In this document: positions 1-9,301 of the stretch, piece by piece
Numbering within the stretch: position 1 is the stretch's first letter
Layout of the letters: each line of letters begins with the position of its first letter
Assembly: GCA_012103255.1 (NCBI GenBank)
Contig: WLXD01000003.1
Coordinates: 391,984 to 455,983, forward strand
Source: Acidobacteriota bacterium
GTDB lineage: Bacteria; Acidobacteriota; UBA890; WLXD01
Length of the DNA stretch: 64,000 nucleotides
Reading direction: 5' to 3'
Notes under the pieces: model-generated
Databases searched by the model: none
Seen by the model: the letters and a program-made list of their open reading frames with translations, nothing else
Told to the model about the DNA's origin: nothing
Made by a program: the position numbers and the translations under genes

Positions 1-1281
1 GGGATGCGGTTCACCGCGCACTATTCGGGCAGCGCCGTTTGCGCGCCGTCTCGCGCCACCTTGCTCACGGGCAAGCATTCCGGCCACGCCTACATCCGCG
101 ACAACAAGGAGTTGGGTGGCTGGGGCCCTGACGAGCCCGAGGGCCAATGGCCACTGGCCGCCGAAGAGGTAACGCTGGCGGAACTGCTGAAGGCGGAGGG
201 CTACGCGACGGCCGCGATCGGCAAGTGGGGACTTGGCGGGCCCGACGACCACGGTCACCCCAATGCACAGGGATTCGACCTGTTCTACGGCTATCTGTGC
301 CAGCGCGTGGCCCACAACTACTACCCGACTCATCTCTGGCGCAATCGCGACAAGGACATGCTGCCCGGCAACGAGTGGTTCTCTGCGCACCAACGGGTCG
401 ACGCGCCACCTGCGAACGCCGAGGGTTGGGGCGAATACGCGAGTGAGACATACGCCCCCGATCGGATGGTCGACGAGGCGCTCAAGTTCATACGCGACAG
501 CGCGGATAGCCCGTTCTTCCTCTACTTCCCAACGGTCGTGCCCCACGTGGCCATCCAGGTGCCGGAGGACTCGCTCGCCGACTACGCCGGCACTCTCGAC
601 GATGCGCCCTACCTGGGTGAGCGTGGCTGCCTTCCCCACCCCGAACCACGCGCCGGCTACGCGGCGATGGTCACCCGGATGGACCGCGACATCGGCGAGA
701 TCCTCGACCTGCTCGATGAACTCGGCCTCGCCGAGAACACCGTGGTGATGTTCAGCAGCGACAACGGGCCGACGTTCAACGGCGGTACCGACTCGACCTT
801 CTTCGGCAGCGCGGCCGGCATGCGCGGTCTGAAGACCGAGCTCTACGAAGGCGGCATCAAGGCTCCGATGATTGCCAGATGGCCCGGCCGCATCCCTGCG
901 AATGCGACCAGCGATCATCTCTCGGCCCAGTGGGACGTCTTGCCGACTGTTCTTGACCTCGTTGACGCACCCGGAGTGGCGAGCGACGGGCTCAGCTTCG
1001 CACCGACGCTACTCGCGTCCGGACGGCAGGAACTGCACGAGGCGATGTACTGGGAGCTGGGTCGACAACAAGCGGTTCGCGCGAACGGCTGGAAGCTTTA
1101 CCGCCGCGCCGATCGCGACGGTGCGATCATCACGACCGAGCTGTTTCATCTGGATGAGGACCCCAACGAAAGAACGGACCTCGCCAGTGACCTCCCGGAG
1201 CGCGTTGAAGCGCTGATCGCGCTGGCCGACGCCACGCGGACGCCGTCAGAGCTGTTCCCGTCGCCGTTCGACCCACGCTAG
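1..1281 (+). CDS. Sulfatase, 5' end outside window
   Basis: The reading frame is open from the first base, so the N-terminus lies upstream. The first ATG at base 4 is unlikely to be the true start because the sulfatase nucleophile motif C-A-P-S-R begins only 13 residues later; in complete sulfatases it sits some 50-90 residues in. The Cys (bases 40-42) in C-x-P-S-R is the residue matured to formylglycine, followed by the usual L-L-T-G-x-x. A metal-binding segment with S-D-N-G-P lies near residue 253. The product should hydrolyse a sulfate ester, probably in the periplasm or outside, on an unknown substrate. Its stop codon shares four bases with the stop of the convergent next gene. Confidence 0.9.
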   Translation, partial: GMRFTAHYSGSAVCAPSRATLLTGKHSGHAYIRDNKELGGWGPDEPEGQWPLAAEEVTLAELLKAEGYATAAIGKWGLGGPDDHGHPNAQGFDLFYGYLCQRVAHNYYPTHLWRNRDKDMLPGNEWFSAHQRVDAPPANAEGWGEYASETYAPDRMVDEALKFIRDSADSPFFLYFPTVVPHVAIQVPEDSLADYAGTLDDAPYLGERGCLPHPEPRAGYAAMVTRMDRDIGEILDLLDELGLAENTVVMFSSDNGPTFNGGTDSTFFGSAAGMRGLKTELYEGGIKAPMIARWPGRIPANATSDHLSAQWDVLPTVLDLVDAPGVASDGLSFAPTLLASGRQELHEAMYWELGRQQAVRANGWKLYRRADRDGAIITTELFHLDEDPNERTDLASDLPERVEALIALADATRTPSELFPSPFDPR

Positions 1282-3707
1282 CGCATCTGCTCTAGTCGCC
1301 GGCGTGCTGCGGCAAAGTGCGCCTCCAGGCGCGGGATCTCGGCGCCCTGGTAACCGAGGCGGAGCCGTTCCGTCGAGACGTCCAGGGCTCGTAGCAGGTC
1401 CGCCGCGGCGGCCGCCCGCGAAGTGGGTTCGGTACTGCCCACACTTCCGATCCAGATCGGTGCGGTATGTGCCCATGGGTACGAGTCCATCGCCGGCCAG
1501 GCCACCTCGCCACCACGAGCGCGGGCCGCAACCCAGCCGCCTGATGGCAGGTCGACGGTACCGGTGATCAACCGCGAGCCGGGTTCCACCAGCCCGTCCC
1601 AGGTCTCAACGACCTCACCGTTCACGATCAACTCCACGACTTCCACTTCGCTGGCGGTCGCGACGTCGAGCTCGAACGTGACCGACTCACCCGAGACAAC
1701 GTCACCCGGTCGCGCAACTACGTTGCCTCCCGTGACACGAAGGTCGAGCAACGGCCCATTGGTCACGAAGCTCCGGCCGGCCCGCAGGCCGTCGAGATAG
1801 CCGTTCCAAGTGAGACCATCGGGCTGCTGCACGTACACGCGTGTCGTGCCGAATGCCATGGTCCGCACCAGGTTCAGCATCACATCAGTGCCCGCGCTCG
1901 GCGCCACAGGGATTCCCGCATTCAGGAATCGGTACCAGAGTTCTGCGGTCCCGATCTCGTCGCTCCACAGGCACACGACCTCGAGGGCATCGAGTTGTCC
2001 GTGTACGGCGTCCGCGACGATGCCGGGCGGCACACCGCGCACCGTTTCACCACCGAAAGGATCCGAGTTCGTCACGGGGTGGACGTAGAAACCAACCGCT
2101 CCATCGTCACGCGCTGCTTCCAACATCTCGCCATTGATGCGGTCCTCGTTCCCGTAGACCTCGTAGCCGGGGCCCCAGATCCAGGGCCACAGCATCTCCT
2201 GGTTGCCGATCGTTCCGATGTGTCCAAGGAAGTGCGACCGGATCTCCTGGCCGAAGCGGACCATCGGAACTCGCGAGTTGCTCTCCCAACTCCAGAGCTC
2301 GGCGTCTTCAAAGCGGTTGTGCAGGTTCGCGGTCAGCGGCGTGGGCACATCGAGCGCCTCGCCCGCTGCCATCCCTTCCATCACCGCCGGAGGGAGCTGA
2401 TAGATGCCGCCGTAATTGAGGTGGAAGTGGTGATCGCCCGATGCCCACCCGGTCTCGGCAGGCCACACCGACTCCAGCTCCAGTTCGATCACGACGGTCT
2501 CACCGGCCACCAGTTCAACGGTCTGCTGCACAGGCACCACGCTGAGGCCCCGTGCTGCCACAACGCGCACGGAGCCTGCAGGTACCGTGACCTCAACGTC
2601 GCCATCGGAGTACGCGAACGGCCAACCCACGCTGCCGTCGAGGTAGGTAATGCCCGAATCGAGCACGATCGGGTGTCCGTCGCCGGTCCATAGCGAGAGT
2701 CGCGACGGCGTGAACCCGATCCGGCCCACCTGACGAGTACGCACGCGCAGAGTCGCCGTGGGCGCGCCCCAATCCCAGTCGCGCACAACGATTTCTTCGG
2801 CCGGCGCTCCCGATAGGGGCGCAGCATAAAGCCGCATCTGCTGACGCCCGTCGGCCTCGCTGTAGAGCACCTCGCGACCGTCCGGCGTCCACGTCGGCGT
2901 GAGTGGATTGATGGCATTGGGCGCAAGCCGCATCGGCGCGGAGGGTCGCGCCAGTTCGATCACCTGCAAATGCGTTGCGTCGCCGAGGGGCGCATTCACA
3001 GCCACCGCCGTACCGGCGACGTTCAGAGCGGGCCGGGCAACCGACGCGATCCTCCAGGAGGCAACCACACTCTCCGTGTCGCCTCGACGCCATCGGAGTT
3101 CATCAACTCCACCGCGCGTCTTGGCCAGATAGACGATCGCGCCATCGGCCGTTGGTCGCGCCGCGACCTCCAGGCCAGCTTCATCAGTGAGGCGCGAGCT
3201 CTCTCCACCATCCACCGCAACCGCCCACACATCGAGATCGCCGCCCTGCGCCGATACATGGATCACTGTACTGCCATCCGGTGTGAAGACCGGATCCATG
3301 TCGATCGCACCGGTGTCCACGAGAGTCGTCTCGGCGCCAGTCCCGAGGTTCAGCAGAACGATCGTGGTGTCGTTGTCCTGATCGCGGACGAACCCCACTG
3401 TGCCGCCGTCAGGCGAGAACGCCGGTCGAGCGTCGATACCAGCGCCCATGGTCAAGCGGCGGGCGATTCCGGTCTCACGATCCATCACCCAGATCCAGCC
3501 GCGGGAGGCAAAAGCGATCTGGCTACCATCCGGGCTCACGGTCGGGTCGATGGGCCCGTTGGTGAGCATGGGCAGTTCGTATCCCTCCAGGTAGACGTGG
3601 TGCCCGTAGCTTGCGACCCGGGGATAGCGATTGGTCCACTGCGCCATGGCGGGCGACGCGATCACGACGCACATTGCAACAACGAGCAGGCGGAGGATGG
3701 TCTTCAT
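1278..3707 (-). CDS. Secreted beta-propeller fused to CehA/McbA-type metallohydrolase
   Basis: 809 residues with a clear signal peptide ending A-M-A-Q. Residues about 50-300 hold repeated PD40/TolB-type blades (S-P-D-G-S, F-S-P-D-G, F-T-P-D-G, W-T-P-D-G). From about residue 420 comes a PHP-like metallohydrolase domain of the CehA/McbA type, opening with G-D-H-H-F-H-x-N-Y-G-G and continuing with H-N-R, Y-V-H-P and S-A-G-T-D, all plausible metal ligands. CehA/McbA are known as carbaryl hydrolases, but most homologues have no known substrate. The propeller may bind substrate or wall. Convergent with the sulfatase; a role in degrading an ester or amide outside the cytoplasm is inference. Confidence 0.82.
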   Translation of the reverse strand: MKTILRLLVVAMCVVIASPAMAQWTNRYPRVASYGHHVYLEGYELPMLTNGPIDPTVSPDGSQIAFASRGWIWVMDRETGIARRLTMGAGIDARPAFSPDGGTVGFVRDQDNDTTIVLLNLGTGAETTLVDTGAIDMDPVFTPDGSTVIHVSAQGGDLDVWAVAVDGGESSRLTDEAGLEVAARPTADGAIVYLAKTRGGVDELRWRRGDTESVVASWRIASVARPALNVAGTAVAVNAPLGDATHLQVIELARPSAPMRLAPNAINPLTPTWTPDGREVLYSEADGRQQMRLYAAPLSGAPAEEIVVRDWDWGAPTATLRVRTRQVGRIGFTPSRLSLWTGDGHPIVLDSGITYLDGSVGWPFAYSDGDVEVTVPAGSVRVVAARGLSVVPVQQTVELVAGETVVIELELESVWPAETGWASGDHHFHLNYGGIYQLPPAVMEGMAAGEALDVPTPLTANLHNRFEDAELWSWESNSRVPMVRFGQEIRSHFLGHIGTIGNQEMLWPWIWGPGYEVYGNEDRINGEMLEAARDDGAVGFYVHPVTNSDPFGGETVRGVPPGIVADAVHGQLDALEVVCLWSDEIGTAELWYRFLNAGIPVAPSAGTDVMLNLVRTMAFGTTRVYVQQPDGLTWNGYLDGLRAGRSFVTNGPLLDLRVTGGNVVARPGDVVSGESVTFELDVATASEVEVVELIVNGEVVETWDGLVEPGSRLITGTVDLPSGGWVAARARGGEVAWPAMDSYPWAHTAPIWIGSVGSTEPTSRAAAAADLLRALDVSTERLRLGYQGAEIPRLEAHFAAARRRLEQMR

Positions 3708-3837
3708 GGCGGACTCCTTGGGGTTTCTGGCGCGCCTACGCTAACGGCTCGGCGACCGCTCGCCAACCGTCCTGGAAATCGACCTACCCGACAGGGCACA
3801 ATGGAAACGGGTCGAGGTGCAGTACCGGAGACCGTCC

Positions 3838-4335
3838 ATGCTCGATCGACACTGCACCCGTAGGCGGGGTCTGTACCTCGCAATCTTGGCGCTAGCCATA
3901 CTTGTGGCCGCACCCTCCGCGGACGCTCAAACCGTGATCGAGGGCTACCAGGTCACCCTGAGCCGTTTTGGCGGCGATGCCACGCTGCCTCCGAACCTGG
4001 GATTCCTTTGTTTCTGGGACGACGGTATCTGGACGATGACCGACTACATCGACGCCGGGTACTTCGTTTGGGTCGGCCGGAAGACGTACCTCATCGGTGG
4101 GGTCGAGGGCGAGGAACACATGTCGATGGTGTTCCGAAAGCGCAAGGGCGATCTGGTGCTCGGCGCGCCAGCGAACTCCACTGAGCTGCCGGGACAGGAC
4201 GTCCTGATCGTCGCGGCGGCGAAACTCACGCGCCGCGACGCCGGTTGCGTGAGTCGCACGGCTCGGACCAGCGCCACGCTGCTGTCCAAGGCAACGCCGC
4301 GCGCCGATCGCGCCGCCAAGGCGGAGATCCGCTAG
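3838..4335 (+). CDS. Small secreted protein of unknown function
   Basis: 165 residues from the ATG at 3838, which has a GGAG seven bases upstream; an in-frame ATG at 3817 is less well placed. The N-terminus is a signal peptide (basic stretch, about 18 hydrophobic residues, then A-D-A-Q). The mature part contains aromatic clusters (F-C-F-W-D-D, W-T-M-T-D-Y, Y-F-V-W-V-G) and a basic tail. I recognise no family. Its stop abuts the stop of the convergent sulfatase-like gene. Confidence 0.6.
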   Translation: MLDRHCTRRRGLYLAILALAILVAAPSADAQTVIEGYQVTLSRFGGDATLPPNLGFLCFWDDGIWTMTDYIDAGYFVWVGRKTYLIGGVEGEEHMSMVFRKRKGDLVLGAPANSTELPGQDVLIVAAAKLTRRDAGCVSRTARTSATLLSKATPRADRAAKAEIR

Positions 4336-5685
4336 CTACTGGATGTAGCCGAGAGCACGCAGACGTTCTGCGAGTTCCGGCGACATCTCGACAGCCTGCC
4401 CTTCGCGCGCCTGCCGAATGGCCCGGATCTCGCGCCGCATCGAATTAACGAGGCGGGCGGTATCCGGGTCGTCCGGATCCCACAGGTTGTCTGTTTCGCC
4501 CGGGTCGACCTCAAGATCGTAGAGTAGCCGCTCCTGGGTGCCGTGGTCCTGGATGAACTTGAGCGGCCATCGGATGAGCGCCGTGAGATCTCTCCGATAG
4601 AAGTTGTTCTGCGCGAAGATCGCTCGACTTGGAAGATCCTCGCCGCGCAGAAATGGCAGCAAGCTGACCCCAGCGAGCCCCTCCACCGGTTCTCCGACCG
4701 CTTCGAGCACCGTGGGCTTGAGGTCAACGGTCGCCACGGGCCCGACCCGTCGACCTCGGTTGAGCCGTCCAGGTTCCCAGATCACCAGCGGGACGCGAAT
4801 CACCTCGTTGTGAAGGCACGATCCGTGCCCGATCGAGTGCTCGTGATCTCGGAAAGCTTCGCCGTGGTCAGAGGTCAGAATCACCAGCGTGTCGTCGAAA
4901 GTGCCGCGCTCCTGCAAGGTGAGAAAGAGCCGGTCGAGTTGCATATCCAGCCACAGAATCTCTTCGTCATACGCGGCAACATGAAACTCCAGGTCACCCC
5001 GTCGCTCGGCTTCGATGCGGCTTGCCATCGTCGCGAGACTCCCGGGCTCGTAACGATCCGCGAACTGCTCGGTGAAGGTGCCGCGAGCCGGTTCCGGCGC
5101 GTCGTAGTGCCGGTGCGCATCGAACATGTGCAGCATAAAGAAATAGGGCTGTTCCTGAGCTGCAATCCACTCCAGCGCGATGTCCACATTGGCATCTGCG
5201 GGTCGGAGTCCGCCGTCGTCCGCCGCGGGATGGAAATCGTAGAGGTCGAAGCCTCTGTGGAGACCAAAATGATCGGTCAGGAAGCTCACGTTGGCCGTCG
5301 CGCCGGTGGCGTAGCCCTGCTCCTTCAGGCGCTCGGCCAGAGTCGGAATGTCGTCGTGCATCGGGCTCGGGACGCCATTGCCAGCCCCGTGCTGCGCCGG
5401 ATACAGGCCGGTGAGAATCGAAGAAACGCCCGGTAGCGTCCACGCGGCAGCTGAGAAAGCGTTCTCCACGACCGTGCCCGATTCTGCCCACTCTTTCAGG
5501 CGGGGAGTCGTGTCCCGCTCGTAGCCGTAGAGGCTCATGTGGTCGGCCCGCACGGTATCGATCACGATGAGCAACACCGGAGGCGGACTGCTCGCCGCGG
5601 GCGCGCACGCCACCACGCCCGCCGCCAAGCCCAGCGCCAGTACCCCGGTGATTTGATGCAGAAACCGCGGCCGTCCAGTTCGCAT
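4336..5685 (-). CDS. Sulfatase-like lipoprotein lacking the formylglycine cysteine
   Basis: 449 residues. The N-terminus is a lipoprotein signal with Cys27 after A-G-V-V-A. The alkaline-phosphatase superfamily core is clear: an I-D-T-V-R-A-D-H metal-binding segment near residue 42, W-T-L-P-G-V-S-S-I-L-T-G at the nucleophile site, and T-S-D-H-G-E near residue 270. At the position of the sulfatase Cys there is Thr and the following Arg is Val, so formylglycine maturation is not expected. Related Thr-type enzymes are phosphoesterases or phosphotransferases. It probably acts on an ester at the cell envelope; substrate unknown. Confidence 0.85.
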   Translation of the reverse strand: MRTGRPRFLHQITGVLALGLAAGVVACAPAASSPPPVLLIVIDTVRADHMSLYGYERDTTPRLKEWAESGTVVENAFSAAAWTLPGVSSILTGLYPAQHGAGNGVPSPMHDDIPTLAERLKEQGYATGATANVSFLTDHFGLHRGFDLYDFHPAADDGGLRPADANVDIALEWIAAQEQPYFFMLHMFDAHRHYDAPEPARGTFTEQFADRYEPGSLATMASRIEAERRGDLEFHVAAYDEEILWLDMQLDRLFLTLQERGTFDDTLVILTSDHGEAFRDHEHSIGHGSCLHNEVIRVPLVIWEPGRLNRGRRVGPVATVDLKPTVLEAVGEPVEGLAGVSLLPFLRGEDLPSRAIFAQNNFYRRDLTALIRWPLKFIQDHGTQERLLYDLEVDPGETDNLWDPDDPDTARLVNSMRREIRAIRQAREGQAVEMSPELAERLRALGYIQ

Positions 5686-5728
5686 GCGCTCAGTATGCCT
5701 TGACTCCTGTTTGCCTTCTAACTACTCT

Positions 5729-5751
5729 GGTTTCCGGAACATCTGGAAACC
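5729..5751. promoter_or_regulatory. Inverted repeat upstream of padR 1
   Basis: GGTTTCC at 5729-5735 is repeated in inverted orientation as GGAAACC at 5745-5751, with a nine-base spacer. It lies 12 bases before the PadR start codon, where an autorepression operator would be expected. There is no T-run, so it is not a terminator. Assignment to PadR binding is inference. Confidence 0.4.
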
Positions 5752-5762
5752 GGAATAGACAC

Positions 5763-6107
5763 ATGCAAGACCTGCCGCTGACACCGCGCGTGATGCTGAT
5801 TCTTTGGGCCCTCGACACGGGTCCCAAACACGGCTACCGACTTCTTTCCGAAGTCGAGACCCTCGGACGCGGCCGGGTGACCATTGGCCCCGCTTCACTC
5901 TACGAGTCGATCCAGAGTCTGCGGTCCAAGGGCTGGATCGAGCCGGCGGAGATCCCCGCCGAGGCCACGAGCCATGACAGGCGCCGCCGATACTTCCAGC
6001 TCACGGGTGACGGCCAGGGCGTGCTGCGAGCCGAGGCGTTGCGACTCGCCGAACTGGTCGACGACCTGCGCGCCAACGGAATCGTGGACGAGGCAGGCGC
6101 ACAATGA
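5763..6107 (+). CDS. PadR family transcriptional regulator (pair 1)
   Basis: 114 residues from the ATG at 5763; an upstream in-frame ATG at 5700 would add 21 residues unlike the family and read through the inverted repeat. PadR winged-helix hallmarks are present: L-T-P-R-V-M-L-I-L-W-A-L, H-G-Y-R-L, G-P-A-S-L-Y-E-S-I recognition region, and a wing ending R-R-R-Y-F-Q-L-T. The stop overlaps the start of the ADOP permease by four bases (ATGA), so the two are translationally coupled. PadR proteins usually repress their own operon until a small ligand releases them. Confidence 0.92.
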   Translation: MQDLPLTPRVMLILWALDTGPKHGYRLLSEVETLGRGRVTIGPASLYESIQSLRSKGWIEPAEIPAEATSHDRRRRYFQLTGDGQGVLRAEALRLAELVDDLRANGIVDEAGAQ

Positions 6108-8794
6108 CTCGCTCCCCCCTGCTCACGCGTCTCTGCCTCTACTCGTTTCCGCCTCAAGTACGAGACGAGTATGGCGCCGACCTCGCAGATCTGATCCACG
6201 AGCGTCGCGCCCAGGAAGCCAACGCCGGCCTTTCTGCACTCGCCCTTTTCTACGCGCGGACCATCCGCGACGCCCTCGGAGTCGCGTGGCGCCGGCGCGT
6301 GCGGCGACAGCCTTTTCACAACCAACCGAACATTCCGCCCGAACTCCCCCACTGGAAATACGACATGCTCCTGCAGGACGTGCGATACGGCATCCGGACG
6401 CTCTGGCATCGGCCCTGGTTCTCGCTCGCGGTCATCGCAACGCTAGCGCTGGGCATTGGCGCCAACACGTTGATCTACTCGACGGTCGACGCGGTGATTC
6501 TCAATCCGTTCGACATGCCGGATCCCGACCAGGTGGTGATGATCGGCACCGAGTACCCCAGACTCGCGCAGCCTCTGCAGTTCTTCGAGGTTCTGTCTGG
6601 TCCGGAGTACACCGACATCGTCGACGGGGCCAGCACGCTCTCACATGCCGCGGGCTTCGATCTCGGGAACCGTCAGGTGATGGGCGGCGATGTGCCTCAG
6701 AACGTCTTCACCGCCTTCTGGTGGATCGACCCGTTGCCGACTCTGGCTCTTCAACCGGTCGTCGGACGATCGTTCAATACCGCCGAGATCGCGGAGCGCG
6801 AACCGGTCGCGATGCTCTCAGAGCGCGTGTGGCTCAACCGCTTCGCCGGCGATGAAGACGTCGTCGGCACGACCATTCGGATCGACGACGATCCCTACAC
6901 GCTGATCGGGGTCTTCCCGAATGAAGCGAATATCTACGGCACCGACTTGTGGATGCCGATGTACTTCCCGGCCGCGGAGCTGCCCCGAGGACAGCGGCGG
7001 CAATTCAACGCGATCGGCCGGCTGGACGACGATGTCTCGCTCGCCGACCTGAATGCCGAACTGGAGGGAATCGCGCGCCGGACCGAGCTGGAATTCGGCG
7101 ACGAACTCCCCGAGTACAGTGGCTGGCGTATCCGTGCGCTGACCTACACCGACGCGCAGGTCAGCACGATGAAGCCGGCCGGAGTCATCCTCCTCGGCGC
7201 CGTCGGGTTCGTATTGCTGCTCGTGTGCGCCAACGTGGCGAGCCTGCTTCTGTCGCGATCCGCCAGTCGTCAGCGCGAGATCAGCGTGCGAATCGCGCTC
7301 GGCGCAGGCCGACTGCGCGTGCTTCGGCAACTGATGTCGGAAAGCCTGGTTCTCGCAGTTGTGGGGGCTAGCCTCGGCATCGTCTTCGCCTGGTTTGGTC
7401 TCGAATGGCTCCAGGCCAACGTGCCATCGAATCTGCTCCCGACTACTCGCGGCCTGAGCATCAATAGCAACGTGCTCGGCTACACGGCCATCATCACGGT
7501 GGCGTCGGCAATCCTCTTTGGCCTAGCACCCGCCCTGCACGCCACCCGAGTGGACCTGCAGCGTACTCTCGGATCGGGGGTCGCCGGAGGCGGCGGCGCG
7601 CGCAAGCTCCTCCACAGCGTCTTCGTGGCAGTCGAGGTCGCGCTGGCCTTGGTCCTGCTCACCGGGGCCAGTCTCTTCATGACCAGTCTGTGGCGCCTCC
7701 AGCAAGTCGACCTCGGATTCGCGCCCGACAACGTGCTCACGATGCGGCTCACTCTGCCGTGGTCCAAGTACGAGGGTGACGGCATCGCAGAGTTCTTCAA
7801 CGAGTTGATCGAACGATCCGAGGCGATTCCAGGCGTGACTTCCGCCGCCGCCGTCTCACAGCGCCCGCCGAACGGGTTCAGCACGCGGCAGTTCTCGCTA
7901 CCAGGCACGGTCGTCGAGAACGACTCCGAACTCCCCAACGCGCTCCTGACCATCGCCTCGCATACGTACTTCGACACGCTCGGCGTGCCCATCACGCGCG
8001 GCCGTGCTTTCAATCAACTGGACCGCGGCGGCGCGACACTGGTCGCGGTAATCAACGAGACCTTTGCCCAGCGTCACCTCGAGCGCTCAGGGGAAGAGGT
8101 CATCGGACAGCGCATCAAACTCGGGCGTATGGAAGATCCCGAACTGCCCTGGCTCGAAGTCGTGGGGGTTGTGGACGACATGCGCAACGGCGGCCTGCAA
8201 AACGCGACACAGCCGGAGATCTTCGTCAGCCTCGACCAGGTGGGCGGAGTGTTCAACCAGCTCTTCATGGTCATCCGGACGGATCGATCGCCCCTTGCGG
8301 CGCTCCCGGCCGTTCGCGAGGCCGTTGCCGGAATGGATCCGGACCAACCCATCTACGCAATCGGCACGATGCGCGACGTGATGATGAGCGGCTTCGCGAT
8401 CGAAGCGTTCGCAATGGTCCTGCTGGCCGCCTTCGGTGTAACTGCGCTCATCTTGGCCGCCTCCGGGATCTTTGGCGTTGTCGCCTACGGGGTCAGTCAG
8501 CGCTCCCGCGAGATCGGGGTACGGATGGCACTCGGCGCGGGGGGCACGCAGGTGCGCCAACTCATCGTCCGCCAGGCCGCCCTACCGATTGGCATCGGAG
8601 CGCTTGTTGGGCTCGGCATGTCGATAGCGCTGGGCGTCGCCGCCACCGGGTTCCTGAGCGAGGTGGGTTCGTTCGAGCCTCTCGCTCTGATCGGAGTGGG
8701 CACGGTGCTTACGTTGGTAGCGCTGAGCGCGAGCTACCTGCCGGCCCGTCGCGCGAGCCGCGTCGATCCCGTTCGCGCGCTACGCGCCGACTAG
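6104..8794 (+). CDS. ADOP-type ABC transporter permease (pair 1)
   Basis: 896 residues. It opens with the short soluble helical region (residues 1-85) typical of acidobacterial duplicated orphan permeases, followed by two copies of the MacB-periplasmic-core plus FtsX permease module. Membrane helices are near residues 108-130, 360-385, 410-430, 455-480, 510-530 and three at the C-terminus; the S-R-S-A-S-R-Q-R-E-I-S-V-R-I-A-L-G-A-G and S-Q-R-S-R-E-I-G-V-R-M-A-L-G-A-G loops mark the two halves. No ATPase gene is adjacent, as is usual for this orphan class. Coupled to the PadR gene. Transported substrate unknown. Confidence 0.9.
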   Translation: MTRSPLLTRLCLYSFPPQVRDEYGADLADLIHERRAQEANAGLSALALFYARTIRDALGVAWRRRVRRQPFHNQPNIPPELPHWKYDMLLQDVRYGIRTLWHRPWFSLAVIATLALGIGANTLIYSTVDAVILNPFDMPDPDQVVMIGTEYPRLAQPLQFFEVLSGPEYTDIVDGASTLSHAAGFDLGNRQVMGGDVPQNVFTAFWWIDPLPTLALQPVVGRSFNTAEIAEREPVAMLSERVWLNRFAGDEDVVGTTIRIDDDPYTLIGVFPNEANIYGTDLWMPMYFPAAELPRGQRRQFNAIGRLDDDVSLADLNAELEGIARRTELEFGDELPEYSGWRIRALTYTDAQVSTMKPAGVILLGAVGFVLLLVCANVASLLLSRSASRQREISVRIALGAGRLRVLRQLMSESLVLAVVGASLGIVFAWFGLEWLQANVPSNLLPTTRGLSINSNVLGYTAIITVASAILFGLAPALHATRVDLQRTLGSGVAGGGGARKLLHSVFVAVEVALALVLLTGASLFMTSLWRLQQVDLGFAPDNVLTMRLTLPWSKYEGDGIAEFFNELIERSEAIPGVTSAAAVSQRPPNGFSTRQFSLPGTVVENDSELPNALLTIASHTYFDTLGVPITRGRAFNQLDRGGATLVAVINETFAQRHLERSGEEVIGQRIKLGRMEDPELPWLEVVGVVDDMRNGGLQNATQPEIFVSLDQVGGVFNQLFMVIRTDRSPLAALPAVREAVAGMDPDQPIYAIGTMRDVMMSGFAIEAFAMVLLAAFGVTALILAASGIFGVVAYGVSQRSREIGVRMALGAGGTQVRQLIVRQAALPIGIGALVGLGMSIALGVAATGFLSEVGSFEPLALIGVGTVLTLVALSASYLPARRASRVDPVRALRAD

Positions 8795-8866
8795 GCGGCC
8801 GAGGTCCACGCTATACACTCCGCCCTGATGGGCGTCATTTCCGGCGCCCACCGGGGAGTTCTGATA

Positions 8867-9295
8867 GTGCGCATCGCAATCGCCGCGGACCATGCCGGAT
8901 TCGACATGAAGAAGCACGTGAAGGAGCGACTTCAGACATGGGGACATTCCGTCGAGGACTACGGCGTCCATGACACGCGGTCGGCCGACTACGCCGACTT
9001 CGGTCGCCCGGCAGCCCAGGCAGTGGCGTACGGCAAGGCGGATCGCGGCATTCTGATCGACGGAGCGGGGGTGGCGATGAGCATCGTCGCGAACCGAATA
9101 CCGTTCGTCCGGGCCGTGGTCTGCAACGAGGCGTACATGGCGGAAATGGCGCGCTCCCACAACGATGCCAACGTGCTCTGCCTCGGCGGACGCATGATCG
9201 GCGTCCAGATGGTCGACCGCATTCTCGAGACGTTCCTCAACACGGAGTTCGAGGGCGGTCGGCACGAACGGCGGATCGCGAAGATCGAGGAATAG
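8867..9295 (+). CDS. RpiB/LacAB-family sugar-phosphate isomerase
   Basis: 142 residues from the GTG at 8867, chosen because GGGGAG lies eight bases upstream and homologues begin with this strand; an ATG at 8828 would add 13 residues. Family features: A-D-H-A-G-F at the N-terminus, S-H-N-D-A-N-V-L-C-L-G-G-R-M-I-G, and F-E-G-G-R-H-E-R-R at the end. In ribose-5-phosphate isomerase B the catalytic Cys lies in I-C-G-T-G-I-G; here it reads I-D-G-A-G-V-A, so residue 65 is Asp. The fold and sugar-phosphate binding are secure, but the exact substrate is not; a symbol is withheld for this reason. Confidence 0.85.
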   Translation: MRIAIAADHAGFDMKKHVKERLQTWGHSVEDYGVHDTRSADYADFGRPAAQAVAYGKADRGILIDGAGVAMSIVANRIPFVRAVVCNEAYMAEMARSHNDANVLCLGGRMIGVQMVDRILETFLNTEFEGGRHERRIAKIEE

Positions 9296-9301
9296 CCCCC
9301 G

